DNA of 64,000 bases from Solanum dulcamara (lineage: Eukaryota > Streptophyta > Magnoliopsida > Solanales > Solanaceae): contig NC_077247.1 in NCBI RefSeq assembly GCF_947179165.1, positions 14,833,501 to 14,897,500 on the forward strand, read 5' to 3'. Below are positions 34,401 through 47,810 of the stretch, piece by piece. Positions within the stretch are counted from its first letter, which is position 1. Each line of letters begins with the position of its first letter. Both the position numbers and the translations under genes were made by a program. A model generated the notes under the pieces. That model made no database searches, had not been told where the DNA came from, and was given only the letters and a program-made list of their open reading frames with translations.

Positions 34401-35836
34401 GGAGGAATAACCATAATATCGGCAAATGTCCACCCATTGCCTTAATAAACTTTTTTAGCACACTCACAAGGGCTTGCACTTGCTCATAAATCAAATTTAC
34501 AACTATAATAACGGGAAAAGTACTATTTGACCCCAAAAATACATATCAAAGGTGAGAAGGAAGTGCCTTTAGCTCAAGCTTTGGTGGCTCATCATAGCCG
34601 GCTTTGTTAGTGGTGTATCTCTTTTCTTCAAGTCGATAGCTAACTTCACGATATTTTTTTGGGTAAGACCCAATACCTGAGAGAGAACCTATCACTTTGT
34701 CATAATTGGTAATCTCTTCCCCATTAAAATTCAATAGTACCGTCGCCAATAATTCCCCAACACTAGAAACCTCTTGCACACTCGCAACGGCCTCATCAAT
34801 AACATCAATGACCGATATCACGTGAAAGTCATTCAGTTACTTTATAGACTTGCAAACATTGAATGTGACTTCTTCACCATTAAACCTAAACATCAACTCA
34901 TCACTTTCCATATCAACAAGTGCTCTGCCAATAGCCAAGAAAGGCCTACTGAGAACTATATAAAATTTGAAAAACAACATAAGGTCAGCTATGCCATAAT
35001 ATAACCAAAATGAGCAATGAAAGCTGACAAGACCATAAAACCAAACTGAACTAAACTGTACATATACATCCACAAAAGGGTCAAAAGAGTAACAAACATA
35101 GTGAACAAGACAGGGCCCTGGCTTACCCATAAAAGATCAAAACATAATATTCCCAAACTAGAACATAGCTCCAGAAAGAAAGGAGCATACCAACTCTCAG
35201 ATGAAGTCAGACTACTACTACACTTGACGACAAAAGCCTCTACCTACACCTGCACTACAAATGCAGCGTCCCTAGGCTAAGGGACGATAGTAAGAATAAC
35301 ATGTACCAGTATGTAAGGTTAAAATCTATAAACATAAGTATATCAAAAATACTGAGAGTTAGGGATAGAAACAACCTGCGCCTTTAGGAGCTGAAATTTA
35401 ATAACAACATAACCTTTCTAGGTGAAGTAATAGGGACCTCATCATTGATCTCACAATCAACGATCACAAAATTGGCCAAAAATATAAACTTATCAACTTT
35501 TACCAAGATGTCTTAGAGAATGCCAATGGGACGCTTTATCGAACGATCGACCATAAGTAGCAGCATTGTGGTTGGCTTGGGCTAATCCAAACTAAGTTGC
35601 TTAAAAATGGCATAGGGCATCAAGTTTATACTAGCACCCAAATCCAAAAGTACTTTAGCAAATTGATACAACCCAATGGTACACAAAATAGTAAATGCCT
35701 CGAGATCATCCTTTGTCATGATGGCTCTACAACTATGAGATACCTCAATAGTCTCAAAATGCATGCTACTACTTTTCTTCACCAATTCCTTCATAAATTT
35801 AGCATACCCGAGCATTTCCAACAATGCCTTAACCAA
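34401..35836 (-). pseudogene. Athila protease and protease-RT linker, split by an insertion
   Basis: Protease: the frame 35582-35836 reads KFMKELVKKSSSMHFETIEV, CRAIMTKDDLEAFTILCTIG and LLDLGASINLMPYAIFKQL, with the DLGAS active site intact. The domain continues as DKFIFLANFVIV and stops near EVPIT at about 35430. It resumes at [20 protein letters not shown] (about 34900-34963) after a 465-bp foreign stretch. The linker frame 34546-34821 (VIDVIDEAVASVQEVSSVGE) follows towards RT. The same structure is repeated at 42573-43683. Confidence 0.8.
34965..35430 (-). other. 465-bp insertion in the Athila protease (copy A)
   Basis: Non-homologous sequence that splits the protease C-terminal motif. 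It is also present at the same point in copy B (about 42815-43300), with small differences. No TIRs, poly(A) or clear duplication are visible. Its minus-strand style (GGGAATATTATGTTTTGATC) is like an LTR fragment. Origin unknown. Confidence 0.55.
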
Positions 35837-37211
35837 TGAAAGATTAATAGAAGAGCGTTGAAGACGGAGAGAAATCCTTGGAATTTGATATCTTCAGCTT
35901 TATTTTTCAATCATTGAGGGAATGGAGTATTTACCTTGGGAAATAGCTTTGTAGGAACCATCGGTGGAACTACTCCCATATTATACTTTTGAGCCACACC
36001 GGAATTAACAAACATTGGTGCGTTATTTACTTCAACGGATGCTTCATTATTTAGCTCTTTAGCTAATTCATCACTTTCAAATACAATTGTCTTACCCTTG
36101 CTTGAACTAGCCTCTCCATCATTTGGTGCTTCATTATCGACAACCTTTCCACTCCTAGTCAATATAGCCATACATTGTGCATTGTTGTTCTTAGGATTCA
36201 CTATTGTATCACTCGGGAGACCACCTTTAGGCCTCAAATTCAAGTGGGTTGAGATTTGGCCCATTTGGGCCTTGAGTTGTTTTATTGACATCACCATGGA
36301 CTACACTCCAATTATTACCTTGGTCATGCCACTCCCTTTCATGCTCTTTCAAACTGCCATCTCAGTCTTTGTTCCAACCTTGATTTCCACCCATGCTTAG
36401 ATAGGTCGGACGGGAACACCCTAGCTAATTTGCAAGAAATTACAATCTTCATTGTACATGGCATCGAACTTAGCAACCTCCTGATTCAACTCAACATTTG
36501 CATCCACCGCATTCACCATTTTGTATCCTCCACCCATGACATGTTTGGAGAGAAATTCAAGTTGTGTCATCATTTTCTCCACGTTCTCATCTTGTTCATG
36601 GTTCTTCTCAAGTTGTTCCTTGGTCATCTCAACATGGAAAAGAGACATATGGTCCTCTCGTGTGTGCCATGCACAGTTGATTTTCATCATTTCATCAAGC
36701 AAGGCCAAAGAAACAACAAAGGGTTGGCACATGATACCACCCCTAATAAGTTGATCCACCACTCCTTTGTTCATCATATAAAGGCTAAAATAGAAATACT
36801 ATAGCAGCACATTGTCCGGTAACCTGTGAGTGTGACATAGCTGGAGCATCTTTTGGAACCTTAACCAAGTCTCATGAGTTGGCTCCCCATCAATTCGCTT
36901 GAAGTTTTGGATGCTATCTCTCAATTTCATCATCTTGGAAGGTGGGAAAAACCATTCATAAAAAGCTCCCGTGAGCTCATCATAAGAGGTGATTGAATTC
37001 CTCGGTAGCTCTGCTAAGCACTTGGTTGCCTCCCCCATACGAGAGAAGGGAAACAACCTTAGCCGAATAGACTCTTCCAAGATGTTCTTAAAAGACAAAG
37101 GGCTACACACATCCATAAAGATTTAGATATTGTCATGAGGATCCTCATGAGCGAGCCCCCCAATGAAGCCCTTCATTTGAAGAAATTGCAACATAGTATT
37201 GGTCATGTGGA
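35837..37211 (-). pseudogene. Athila gag (copy A)
   Basis: Minus-strand frames 36799-37116 (MDVCSPLSFKNILEESIRLR, AELPRNSITSYDELTGAFYE, DSIQNFKRIDGEPTHETWLR, FQKMLQLCHTHRLPDNVLL: the retrotransposon gag domain), 36421-36777 (linker with NHEQDENVEKMMTQLEFLSK) and 35911-36297 (LKAQMGQISTHLNLRPKGGL, LTRSGKVVDNEAPNDGEASS). Its start is cut by the Tekay-like LTR at 37211. A deletion of about 190 bp near 36290 relative to copy B removes part of the linker. Confidence 0.85.
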
Positions 37212-40151
37212 TGTCATGAGCTGAATTTGGGTCATGATGGCGCCTACCATAACCCCCGAGTAGGCAAACAAAACCCAAGACAAGCGGAAGATAAATCTCA
37301 ATCTAATAAAATAATTAATAACACAAGAAGGTGGAAGCAAAGGAATATAACCCAAGAAAAGTTAGGCCAAGGTATAAATATATCAATATGATACAAAATA
37401 TACAAATAGCCTGATAGTGATCAAATGAAATGAAGAACTGATACTAGACCAAACCCCGAACATGGTGTCACTTAAACAGGATCTACTAAGTACAAAAGCT
37501 GACAAAATGTATAAATACATAGTACAGATCTGACTGTCCAAAATACAAAATACAAGTCAGAGCAAAAGAGGGAATGTAACAAGCCTCTAAACGCTGGGAG
37601 ATCGCCACAATAAAAAACTAGCATCACTACGGATGATCAGGCGCGCGGTAAGGGTGGCTCAACTCTGTGAGCTGCATCAAAAAGATGCAAAAGTATAGTA
37701 TGAATACCAAAACACGAGGTACCTAGTAGGCATTATAGGCCAACCGAACTCAGAAAGAATAAAATATATAATAAGCAGCACGATGATACTAATAACAATA
37801 AGAGAAGAATACAAACTACAAATACGGAGAAATGGGCATGGGAATAATAATACGGTAGTCAAGCAAGTCCAACCAATCAAGTAAGTAGATCAATAATCCC
37901 ATCTGATAAAAATACCTAACGAATACTCAATGTTAATGCATAGCTAAGGCTCAATATCCTCAAAAATATCATGAAGCACCCGGAATTCATTCCTCGAGCT
38001 TCCCAATAATAGTAACCCAAATATGTATCATGGGCTGCTCAGAATTCATACCTCGAGATTTTTAATAATAGTAGTAATAATAATAGCCCAAGATATGTAT
38101 TAACGGGCCATCCAGAATTCACACCTCAATTTTTCAATAATAATGATAATAATACACAAGATATGTATCAACTGCCACCCGGAATTCACACCTTGAGTTT
38201 TTGAATAATAATAATAATGATAATAATAATGATAATAATAATAACCCAAATTATATATCAATAGTTCACTCGGAATTCATGCCTCGAGCTTCTCATTAGG
38301 ATTGCTATAATTAAAATATCACTGATATATTTATACATTTAACACCGGCGAGCCAAATTAATAAAAGTAGTAAGTCAAATTCATATATCACTCGAGTTGA
38401 GCAAAAATACTGTCAGAGGTGCCAAGTCACTAACCTGAGACTCCGGTGTACCAAAAACATGCCTCAGGCCCAACAGTTCAATATTAAAAGCTAGCAAGAT
38501 ATAGGCATACACCAAAATCACACCAACCGGAAACCAAAACAAAATAAGTCAAACAAATGGCATCCGATGTTCAAATTACCTAGGAGCAAGCTCTAAGGAT
38601 CCTAAGCGATATAAACAAGCCAAGAAATAACCTACAATAAGGATCCAACGACTAAGCCCCAACTAATCACTAATGATGATCATCGACTCCTAACTTCTAA
38701 AGGGATTATCAACACCTAAATCATCAACCTAATCATGCATTAATACACAAAATATACCAATTCTAGCCAAGCCAAGTCAAAAAAGAGTAAGCCATAGCCT
38801 ACCTCAAAGCCAAAACTGCACCCGAACTACTAAGTTTGAGTCTTTCCTTTTTGGGCCACCTCGAAATGATGCCACTCTATCAAATTATCGAAGAACATAT
38901 CAAAACAAGGACAACAATAGCCATATTACTATAATTACAAATGAAACTAAAATCGGGTCAAAATTTGACATTGGGACCCATGCACAAAATTAAAAAACCA
39001 ACTCTATCACAAGGTCCCAAACAAATCAAGGAACTTATGCCCCAAAATGGGCACATTCCGAGCAACGGAAGAGCTCAAACAAACTGACCAAATTCAAGCC
39101 CTAGAATGGTTCAAAAATACAAGAAGCAATGAAATTTACCCAAAACTTACAAGGTTTTTAGGATTGAGAAAAGCCTCAGAACGTTTCGACAAGAACCCCC
39201 AATGCACAAGAATGAAAATGATCGAAAATAGTCAAGAAATGGGACTTAGCTACTGGAAACGGGCTCTTTAATTCATTATAATCAGTGAATTTACTCATCG
39301 CAATTGCGAGATAGGCCTCGCGATCGTGAGATTTTCTCTAGCAAACCCATTTCAATCGCGATGGTCAATCACGTGATCACGATGCCTAGGGTATCAGACC
39401 TTCATGATCGCTGACCTCTGCATCACATACGCAAAGAGTAAAAATCCCTGCACCAGCAGTTCAACTAGTGCTTAACTTTGGAGAAAGGAGTTTCTCTCAG
39501 ATGGGGGTCTGAAATTCATTTAGAACCCCGCGAAGACAAACAGACTATGCTACCCAACCAAAAATGACATTCTGAACTCAATGGAATTGATGGATTTTCC
39601 CAATGGAAGTTGTTTCATTTAAATGTTGATTAAAGTCAACATTTTCCAAAGAAATCTTCCACAATGCACAATTGGCCAAAAACTTATTCTGAGTACCTCG
39701 GAGACCAAACCAAAAGTCGTTGTAGATGAAACTCATCATTTTAGAGCTAACTGCACTGATGATATTTTCATCCGAGCATGTTAACTCAAAAAATTGACCA
39801 AAGTCAAACTTGGCCAAAACTTTAAAAGTTAAAACTCCTAATCGCATAAACTCAAAACAAAGACTTTAAAACTCAAACCAACCTTCACTCTAGACCAAAA
39901 TGAACCTTTAGGAGCTGATGAAACCGTCGTAATTTTCATCTGATGCCCAAATCTCTGAATGCTGACTAAAGTCAACTCTTTCAAACTTTAAGCCTCAAAA
40001 ATGGCCAAACTACCTCAAAACTTAATCGGGTACCTTGAGAATCGTACCACCTACCCTAACATCACATATAACGTATAAAGAAGCTATAGGAAGGGGTTAA
40101 ATGGTAAAAACTCACAAAAGCATGAAAATGGCCTTGGTGGTCATTAAAACA
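37212..40151 (-). mobile_element. Tekay-like LTR (copy A)
   Basis: In minus sense it runs from TGTTTTAATGACC (40151) to TCATGACA (37212), 2.94 kb. It lies directly after the chromodomain end of pol, so it is a 3' LTR. Its outer edge meets Athila gag at GTGGA. It belongs to the family of the left-end LTR (2455-6131). It contains an AAT-rich minisatellite (37981-38290) and decayed GCGATCGC phrases (39296-39420). Confidence 0.85.
37981..38290. repeat. Minisatellite with embedded AAT microsatellite
   Basis: Units starting CGGAATTCAYRCCTCGAG begin at about 37981, 38041, 38113, 38180 and 38271. Spacing grows from 60 to 91 bp because each unit ends in a different number of AAT triplets. The matching array in copy B spans about 45650-45960. 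Confidence 0.75.
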
Positions 40152-42566
40152 TCCACTACTAGAAGGACTTTCATCTTTGAAAGACAAGGAAGAAAGGTAC
40201 CTGGTAGCTTGAAAAGATGAGGATATAGGTCCGCATGTCCTACTCCGTCTCCCAAGTAGCCTCCTCCATCGGACGATGCCTCCACTGGACCTTCACCGAT
40301 GAAATCTCCTTAGACCTTAACTTCCTAACCTACTTATCAAAAATAGCTATAGGCTCCTCCTCAAAGGCCAAAGACTTATCAAAATGAACCGAATCCCACT
40401 AAAGCACATGAGACTCATCTGGAATGTACCACCGTAGCATAGAAATATTGAATACAGGGTGAACACCTGATAATGCTGGGGTTAAGTCCAACTCATAAGC
40501 TACCTCCCCTACCCATTTAAAGATCTCAAATGGGCCAATGAACGTGGGGCTAAGCATCCCCCTCCTCCCGAATCTTATCACACCCTTCATGGGAGACACT
40601 CGCAAGAATACTTTGTCTCCAACCATAAAATCCAAGGGCTTTTCCCTCCAATTAGCATAATAGTTCTACCTACTCTGGGAAGTATGGAGCCTCTCTTGAA
40701 TCATACGAACTCTGTCCATCGACACATACAGCAAATCGGTTCTCTAAGGCCTAACCTCAAAGGCATCAAACCATCCCACTGGGGAACAATATTTCCTACC
40801 ATATAATGCCTCAAAAGGTACTATCTCGATGCTTGAATGGTAGTTATTATTATACGCAAACTCTGACAAAGCCAAGGAATGATCCCACTAACCCCCAAAA
40901 TCAATAACACAGGCCCATAGCATGTCCTCCAAGATCTAAATAGTTCGCTCTAACCGACCATCTATCTGGGGTGGAAAGTTGTACTGAGCTCAACTCGAGT
41001 ACCCAACTCTTTCTGAATAGGCCCCCCAAAAATGCGAAGTGTAATGAGTACCATGACATGAAATGATAGAAACCGGCATCGCATGCAATCAGACCACCTC
41101 TTAATTATAAATCTGAGCTAACTTCTGTGAAATATAGGTAGTTTCGACAGATAAGAAGTGAGTAGACTTGGTTAATCGATCTATGATGACCCAACTAGAA
41201 TCAAAACCTCGGGAGGTACGTGGTAAACCCACTACAAATTCCATAGCTATCTGCTCCTACTTCCACTCTTGAATGGTTAGTCGCTGGGTAAAACCACCTG
41301 GCCTTTGATGCTCAAACTTGACCTACTGACAGTTCAAGCAGCTAACCACATAAGATACAATATCCCATTTCATCCCACACCACCAGTAATACTATTATAG
41401 GTCGTGATACATCTTTACTATACCGGAATGAATGGAGTATTTGGAACAATGGGCCTCCTTAAGGATGAGCCTAACTAGATGTACAACTCTAGGAACATAG
41501 AGACGACCCTTAATCCTTAAACTGCTCTCCATATCGAAGATCACCTTCCTAGCCTCTCTATTGAGTACCTTATCCCGAATCACCCTCAGTTGTGGGTCCT
41601 CAAACTGTTGTGCCCGAATCTGTTCCATCAAGGAAACCTAGCCTCTACACAAACAAGTACCCTACCCAGCTCAGAAATATCAAGGCAAACTATCTGGTTA
41701 GCTATGGATTGAATGTCCAAAGTTAGAGGCCGCTCCTCACCTGATAAGAATGACAAACTCCCTATACTCACCATCTTCCAACTCAAGGCATCTGCTACCA
41801 CATTCACCTTGTCCGGGTGATAGAGAATGGTGACATCATAGACCTTCCGTAACTTCAACAAACTACGCTGTCTCAAATTAAGGTCGTTCTGGCTGAATAT
41901 GTACTGAAGACTATGGTGGTCAGTGTAGATCTCACAATGGGCTCTATATAAGTAATGCCTCCAAATCTTCAATGCAAAAACTACCACTGTCAACTCTAAA
42001 TCATGTGTGGGGTAGTTTCGCTCACGGACCTTCAGCTGCCTGGAACCATATGCAATAACTCTACCCTACTACATTAGAATGCAACCCAATCCAACACATG
42101 AGGCATCACAATATAGTGTAAATCCCTGACCCTTGATAGGAGGAGTAAGAATCGGAGCTGAAGTCAACAAGGCTTTGAGCTTTAGAAAGCTCACCTCACA
42201 CTCGTCAAACCACTAGAAAGTAAAATTCTTCTAAGTCAATCTGTTCAAAGGTGCTACAATAGAAGAGAACGCCTCAATAGACTGTCTATAATATCCTTCC
42301 GACCCGATAAAACTGCGAATCTCAATAGGAGAAGTGAGCCTCGCCTAATCACAAACTGCCGCTATATTCGCCAGATCTACCATAATCCCATCCTTGGACA
42401 CCACGTGCCCTAAGAATACTGCATAATCAAGCCAAAATTCACACTTGGTGAATTTTTCATACAACTACTGATCTCGCAAGGTCTAAAGTACTATCCTCAA
42501 GTGCTACTCATGTTGCTCTCTACTCCTGAAGTAGACTAGAATGTCATCAATGAACACAATGACAAC
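40152..42566 (-). pseudogene. Tekay-like pol: RT end, RNase H, integrase, chromodomain (copy A)
   Basis: Minus-strand phrases: VFIDDILVYFRSREQHE (RT motif, 42504-42560), [34 protein letters not shown] and the frame 41628-41993 ([30 protein letters not shown]: RNase H), 41395-41631 (integrase N-terminus, KYSIHSGIVKMYHDL), integrase core remnants at 40800-41300, and 40399-40635 (DKVFLRVSPMKGVIRFGRRG then VHPVFNISMLRWYIPDESHV, the chromodomain start). Stops such as CAG to TAG in the VL-TLRDQ-LYEKF stretch are visible. Upstream RT, protease and gag are absent because the duplication junction replaces them. Confidence 0.85.
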
Positions 42567-42572
42567 ATTAGA

Positions 42573-45258
42573 AACCTCTTCCCCATCAAAATTCAAAAGT
42601 ACCACTGCCAATGATTCCCCAACACTAGAAACCTCTTGCACACTCGCAACCGCCTTATCAATAACATCAATGACCGATATCACATGAAGGTCATTTGGTT
42701 GCTTTATAGACTTGCAAACATTGAAGGTGACTTCTTCACCATTAACCCTAAACATCAACTTATCACTTTCCATATCAACAAGTGCTCTATCGATAGCCAA
42801 GAAAGGCCTACTGAGAACTACATAAAATTTGAAAAACAACATAAGGTCAGCTATGCCATAATACAACTAAACTGAGCAACAAAAGTTGACAAGACTATAA
42901 AACCAAACTGAACTAAATTGTACATATACATCTACAAAAGCCTCAAAAGAGTAACAAACATAGTGCACAAGACAGGGTCCTAGCCTACCTACAAAAGATC
43001 AAAACATAATATTCCCAAACTAGAACATAGCTCTAGAAAGAAAGGAGCATACCAACTCTCAGATGAAGTTGGACTCCTACTGTACTTGACGACAAGGGCC
43101 TCTACCTGCACCTGCACTATGAATGCAGCGTCCCTAGGAAAAGAGACATTAGTACGAATAATATGTACCAGTATGTAAGGTTGAAATCTGTAAACATAAG
43201 TATATCAAAAATACCAAGAGTTAAGGATAAAAACAACCTGCGCCTTTAGGAGCTGAAATTTTATAACAACATAACCTTTTTAGGTAAAGTAATAGGGACC
43301 TCAACATTAATCTCACAATCAATAATCACAAAATCAGCCAAAAATATAAACTTATCAACTTTTACCAAGATGTCTTAGAGAATGCCAATGGGACGCTTTA
43401 TAGAACGATCGGCCATAAGTACTAGCTTTGTGGTTGGCTTGGGCTCATCCAAACCAAGTTGATTGAAAATGGCATAGGGCATCAAGTTTATACTAGCACC
43501 CAAATCCAAAAGTACTTTGGCAAATTGATACAACCTAATGGTACACAGAATAGTAAATGACCCGAGATCATCCTTTGTCATGATGGCTCTACAACTATGA
43601 GACACCTCGATAGTCTCAAAATGCATGCTACTCTTTTTTGTCACCAATTCCTTCATAAATTTAGCATACCCGAGCATTTCCAATAATGCCTCAATAATGA
43701 AAGATTAATAGAAAGAGCGTTGAAGACGGAGAGAAACCTTTGGAATTTGATATCTTCATCTTTCTTTTTCAATCATTGAGGGAATGGAGGCTTTACCTTC
43801 GGAAATAGCTTTGTAGGAACCACCGGTGGAAGTAATCCCATATTATACTTTTGAGCCACACCGGAATCAACAACCATCGATGTGTTATTCACTTCAATGG
43901 ATGCTTCATTATTTAGCTCTTCAGCTAATTCATCGCTTTCAAATACAATGGCCTTACCCTTGCTTGAACTAGCTAATTCATCATTTGGTGCTTCATTATC
44001 GACAACCTTTCCACTCCTAGTCAATATAGCCATACATTATGCATTGTTGTTCTTAGGATTCACTATTGTATCACTCGAGAGACCACCTTTAGGCCTCAGA
44101 TTCAAGTGCGTTGAGCTTTGGCCCATTTGGGCATTGAGTTGTTTTATTGACATCGAATATGAAGTGGCTGGTTGGTTCAATGAGGAGAAGTCGACTTTCA
44201 TCTCCTTAAGCTCCTTGTCTAAATCCTAAACCTTATTGAGAATATGAGCAAGCATATCCCCTATTCAGAAGCTCTTGGGATCGGTATTCGATTCTTTAGG
44301 ATTTTGATAATCATAAGGAGGGACATATCTCTCACGTTCACCATGGCCTACACTCTAATTATTACCTTGGTCATTCCACTCCCTCTCATGCTCTCTCCAA
44401 CCGCCGTCTCAATCCTTGTTCCAACCTTGATTTCCACCCATAGTTAGACAGGTCGGACGAGAACACCTTAGCTGATTTTCTAGAAATTGCAATCTTCATT
44501 GTACATGGCATCGAACTTAGCAACCTCCTAATTCAACCCAACATTTGCATCCACTGCATTCACCATTTTGTATCCTCCACCCATGACATGTTTGGAGAGA
44601 AATTCAAGTTATATCATCATTTTTTCCACGTTCTCATCTCATTCATGGTTCTTCTCAAGTTGTTCCTTGGTCATCCAAAATGTAGACGAGACACATGGTC
44701 CTCTCGTGTGTGCCATGCACGATTGATTTTCATCATTTCATCAAGCAAGGCCAAAGCAACAACAAAGGGTTGCCACATGATACCACCCCTAATAAGTTGA
44801 TCCACCATACCTTTGTTCATTGTATAAAGGCTAAAATAGAAATATTGTAGTAGCACATTATCCGGTAGCCTGTGAGTGTGACATAGTAGGAGCATCTTTT
44901 GAAACCTTAACCAAGTCTCATAAATTGGATCCCCATCAATTCTCTTGAAGTTTTGGATGCTATCTCTCAATTTCATCATCTTGGAAGGTGGAAAAAGCCA
45001 TTCATAAAAAGCTCCCGTGAGCTCATCATAAGAGGTGATTGAATTCCTCGATAGCTTTGCTAACCACTTGTTTGCCTCCCTCATAAGAGATAAGGGAAAC
45101 AACCTTAGCCGAATAGACTCTTCCAAGATGTTCTTGAAAGACAAAGGGCTACACACATCCATGAAGTTTCAGATATTGTCAAGAGGATCCTCGTGAGTGA
45201 GTCCCCTAATAAAGCCCTTCATTTGAAGCAATTGCAACATAGTATTGGTCACGTGGAT
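42573..45258 (-). pseudogene. Athila gag and protease (copy B)
   Basis: Frames 44671-45162 (gag domain, MDVCSPLSFKNILEESIRLR, with LRDSIQNFKRIDGDPIYETW), 43773-44033 (MAILTRSGKVVDNEAPNDEL) and 43375-43683 (protease, LLDLGASINLMPYAIFNQLG, DDLGSFTILCTIRLYQFAK) parallel copy A. The 465-bp insertion recurs at about 42815-43300. The linker frame at 42504-42866 crosses into the Tekay-like RT of copy A and makes a chimeric ORF of 120 codons. No Athila RT follows in this copy. Confidence 0.85.
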
Positions 45259-47810
45259 GTCACGACCTGAATTTAGTTCATGATGACTCCTACCAAAACC
45301 CTCGAGTAGGCAAGCAAAACCCAAGACAAGAGAAAGATAAATCTCAATCTAATTAAATAATTAATAACATAAGAAGGTGGAAGCAAAGGAATATAACCCA
45401 AGAAAAATTAGGCCAAGGAATAAATATGTAAATATGATATAAAATATACAAACATCCCGATAGTGATCAAATGAAATGAAGAACTGATACTAAACCAAAT
45501 CCCAAACATGCTGTCACCTATGCAGGAGCTACTAACTACAAAAGCTGACAAAATGTATAAATACACAGTACAAATCTGACTGTCTAAAATACAAAATACA
45601 AGTCAGAGAAAATGAGGGAATATAACAAGTCTCTGAACACTGTGAGATCATGCCTCGAGCTTCCCAATAATAGTAATAATAATAGTAACCCGAATATGTA
45701 TCATGGGCCACTCGAAATTCACACCTTGAGCTTCTTAATAATTGTAGTAATAATAATAGCCCAAGATATGTATTAACGGGCCACCCAGAATTCACACCTC
45801 AATTTTTTAATAATAATGATAATAATACACGAGATATGTATCAACTGCCACCCGGAATTCACACCTTGAGTTTTTGAATAATAATAATAATGATAATAAT
45901 AATAACCCAAATTATGTATCAATGGGTCGCTTGGAATTCATGCCTCGAGCTTCTCATTAGGATTGCTATAATTAAAATATCACTGATATATTTATACATT
46001 TAACACCGGCGAGCCAAATCAATAAAAGTAGTAAGTCAAATTCATATATCACTCGAGTTGAGCAAAAATACTGTCAGAGGTGCCAAGTCACTAGCCTGAG
46101 ACTCCGGTGTACCAAAAACACGCCTCGGGCCCAACAGTTCAATATTAAAAGCTAGCAAGATATAGGCATACACCGAAATCACACCAACTGGAAACTAAAA
46201 CAAAACAAGTCAAACAAATGGCATCCTATTTTCAAATTACCCAGGAGCAAGCTTTAAGGATCCTAAGCGATATAAATAATCCAAGAAATCACCTACAATA
46301 AGGATCCAGCGACTAAGCCCCAACTAATCACTAATGATGATCATCGACTCCTAACTTTTGAATGGATTATCAACACCTAAATCATCAACCTAATCATGCA
46401 TTAATACACAAAATATACCAATTCTAGCCATGCAAGGTCTAAAAAGAGTAAGTCATAGCCTACCTCAAAGCCGAAACCACACCCGAACTAGTAAGTTTGA
46501 GTCTTTCCTTTCCGCGCCACCTCAAAATGATGCCACTCTATCAAATTATCGAAGAACATATCAAACCAAGGACAACATTAGACATATTACTATAATTACA
46601 AATGAAACTAAAATCAGGTCAAAATTTGACATTGGGACCCATGCACGAAATCGAAAAACCAACTCTATCACAAGGTCCCAAACAAATCAAGGAACTTGTG
46701 CCCCAAAAATTAGCACATTCCGAGCACCGGAAGAGATCAATTAAACCGACCAAATTCAAGCCCTAGAATAGTTCAAATATGCAAGAAACAATGAAATTTA
46801 CCCAAAATTTACAAGGTTTTTAGGACTAAGAAAAGCCTCGAAACGTTCCGACAAGAATCCCTAATACACAAGAATGAAAATGATCAAAAATAGTCAAGAA
46901 ATGGGACTTAGCTGCTAGAAACGGGCTTTTTAATTCATTATAATCAGTGAATTTACTCATCGCAATTGCGAGCTGGGCCTCACGATCGTGATATTTGCTC
47001 AAGAAAACCCATTGCGATCGCGATGGTCAATCACGTGATCGTGATGCCAAGGGTATCATACCTTCATGATCACTGACCCCTGCGTCATGTACGCAAAGAG
47101 TAAAAATCCCTGCACCAGTAGTTCAACTAGTGCTGACCTTTAGAGAAAGGAGTTTCTCTCAGATAGGGGTCCAAAATTCATTCGGAACCCCGCGAAGGCA
47201 AACAAACTATGCTACCCAACCAAAAATAGCATTTCAAACTCAATGGAATCGATGGATTTTCCAACAGAAGTTATTTCATTAAAATGTTGACCAAATTCAA
47301 CACTTTCCAAAGAAAGCTTCCACAATGCACAATTGGCCAAAAACTTATTCCGAGTACCTTGGGAATCGAACCAAAGATCATTCTAGATCAAAATCGGCAT
47401 TTCGGAGCTAATTGCACTGATAAAATTTTCATCCAATCATGTTAACTCAAAAATTTGACCAAAGTCAAACTTGGCCAAAACTTTAAAAGTTAAAATCCAT
47501 AATTGCATAAACTCGAAAGAAAGACTCTAAAACCCAAACAAACCTTTACTCTAGATAAAACAGACCTTTTGGAGCCAATGAAATCGTTGTAATTTTAATC
47601 TGACGCCCAAATCTCCGAATGCTGACTAAAGTCAATTCTTTCAAACTTTAAGCCTCAAAAATGGCCAAACTACCTCAAAACTAATCGGGTACCTTGAGAA
47701 TCGTACCACCTACCCTAACATCACATATAACCTATAAAGAAGCTATAGGAAGGGGTTAAATGGTAAAAACTCACAAAAGCATGAAAATGGCCTTGGTGGT
47801 CATTACAACA
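45259..47810 (-). mobile_element. Tekay-like LTR (copy B)
   Basis: In minus sense TGTTGTAATG (47810) to CGTGACA (45259), 2.55 kb. Collinear with copy A apart from one deletion of about 385 bp just inside the minisatellite. It meets Athila gag at the same base as copy A (GTGGA then TGTCAYGA). Confidence 0.85.

Larger units (their letters stand above)
34711..42566 (-). repeat. Tandem duplication, copy A
   Basis: A 7.9-kb unit made of Athila linker-protease-gag, Tekay-like LTR and Tekay-like pol. Every junction inside it (protease insertion, gag-LTR join at 37211/37212) recurs in copy B at 42573-48875 in the same orientation. The offset starts at 7862 bp and changes with later indels. Confidence 0.85.

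Noticed and set aside
36098..36804. Plus-strand ORFs of 77-124 codons over Athila gag
   Set aside because: They mirror the minus-strand gag frames, which carry the recognisable domains.
37212..47810. The two Tekay-like LTRs as the 5' and 3' LTR of one element
   Set aside because: Both have the chromodomain end of pol on the same side and Athila gag on the other, so both are 3' LTR copies from a duplicated segment.
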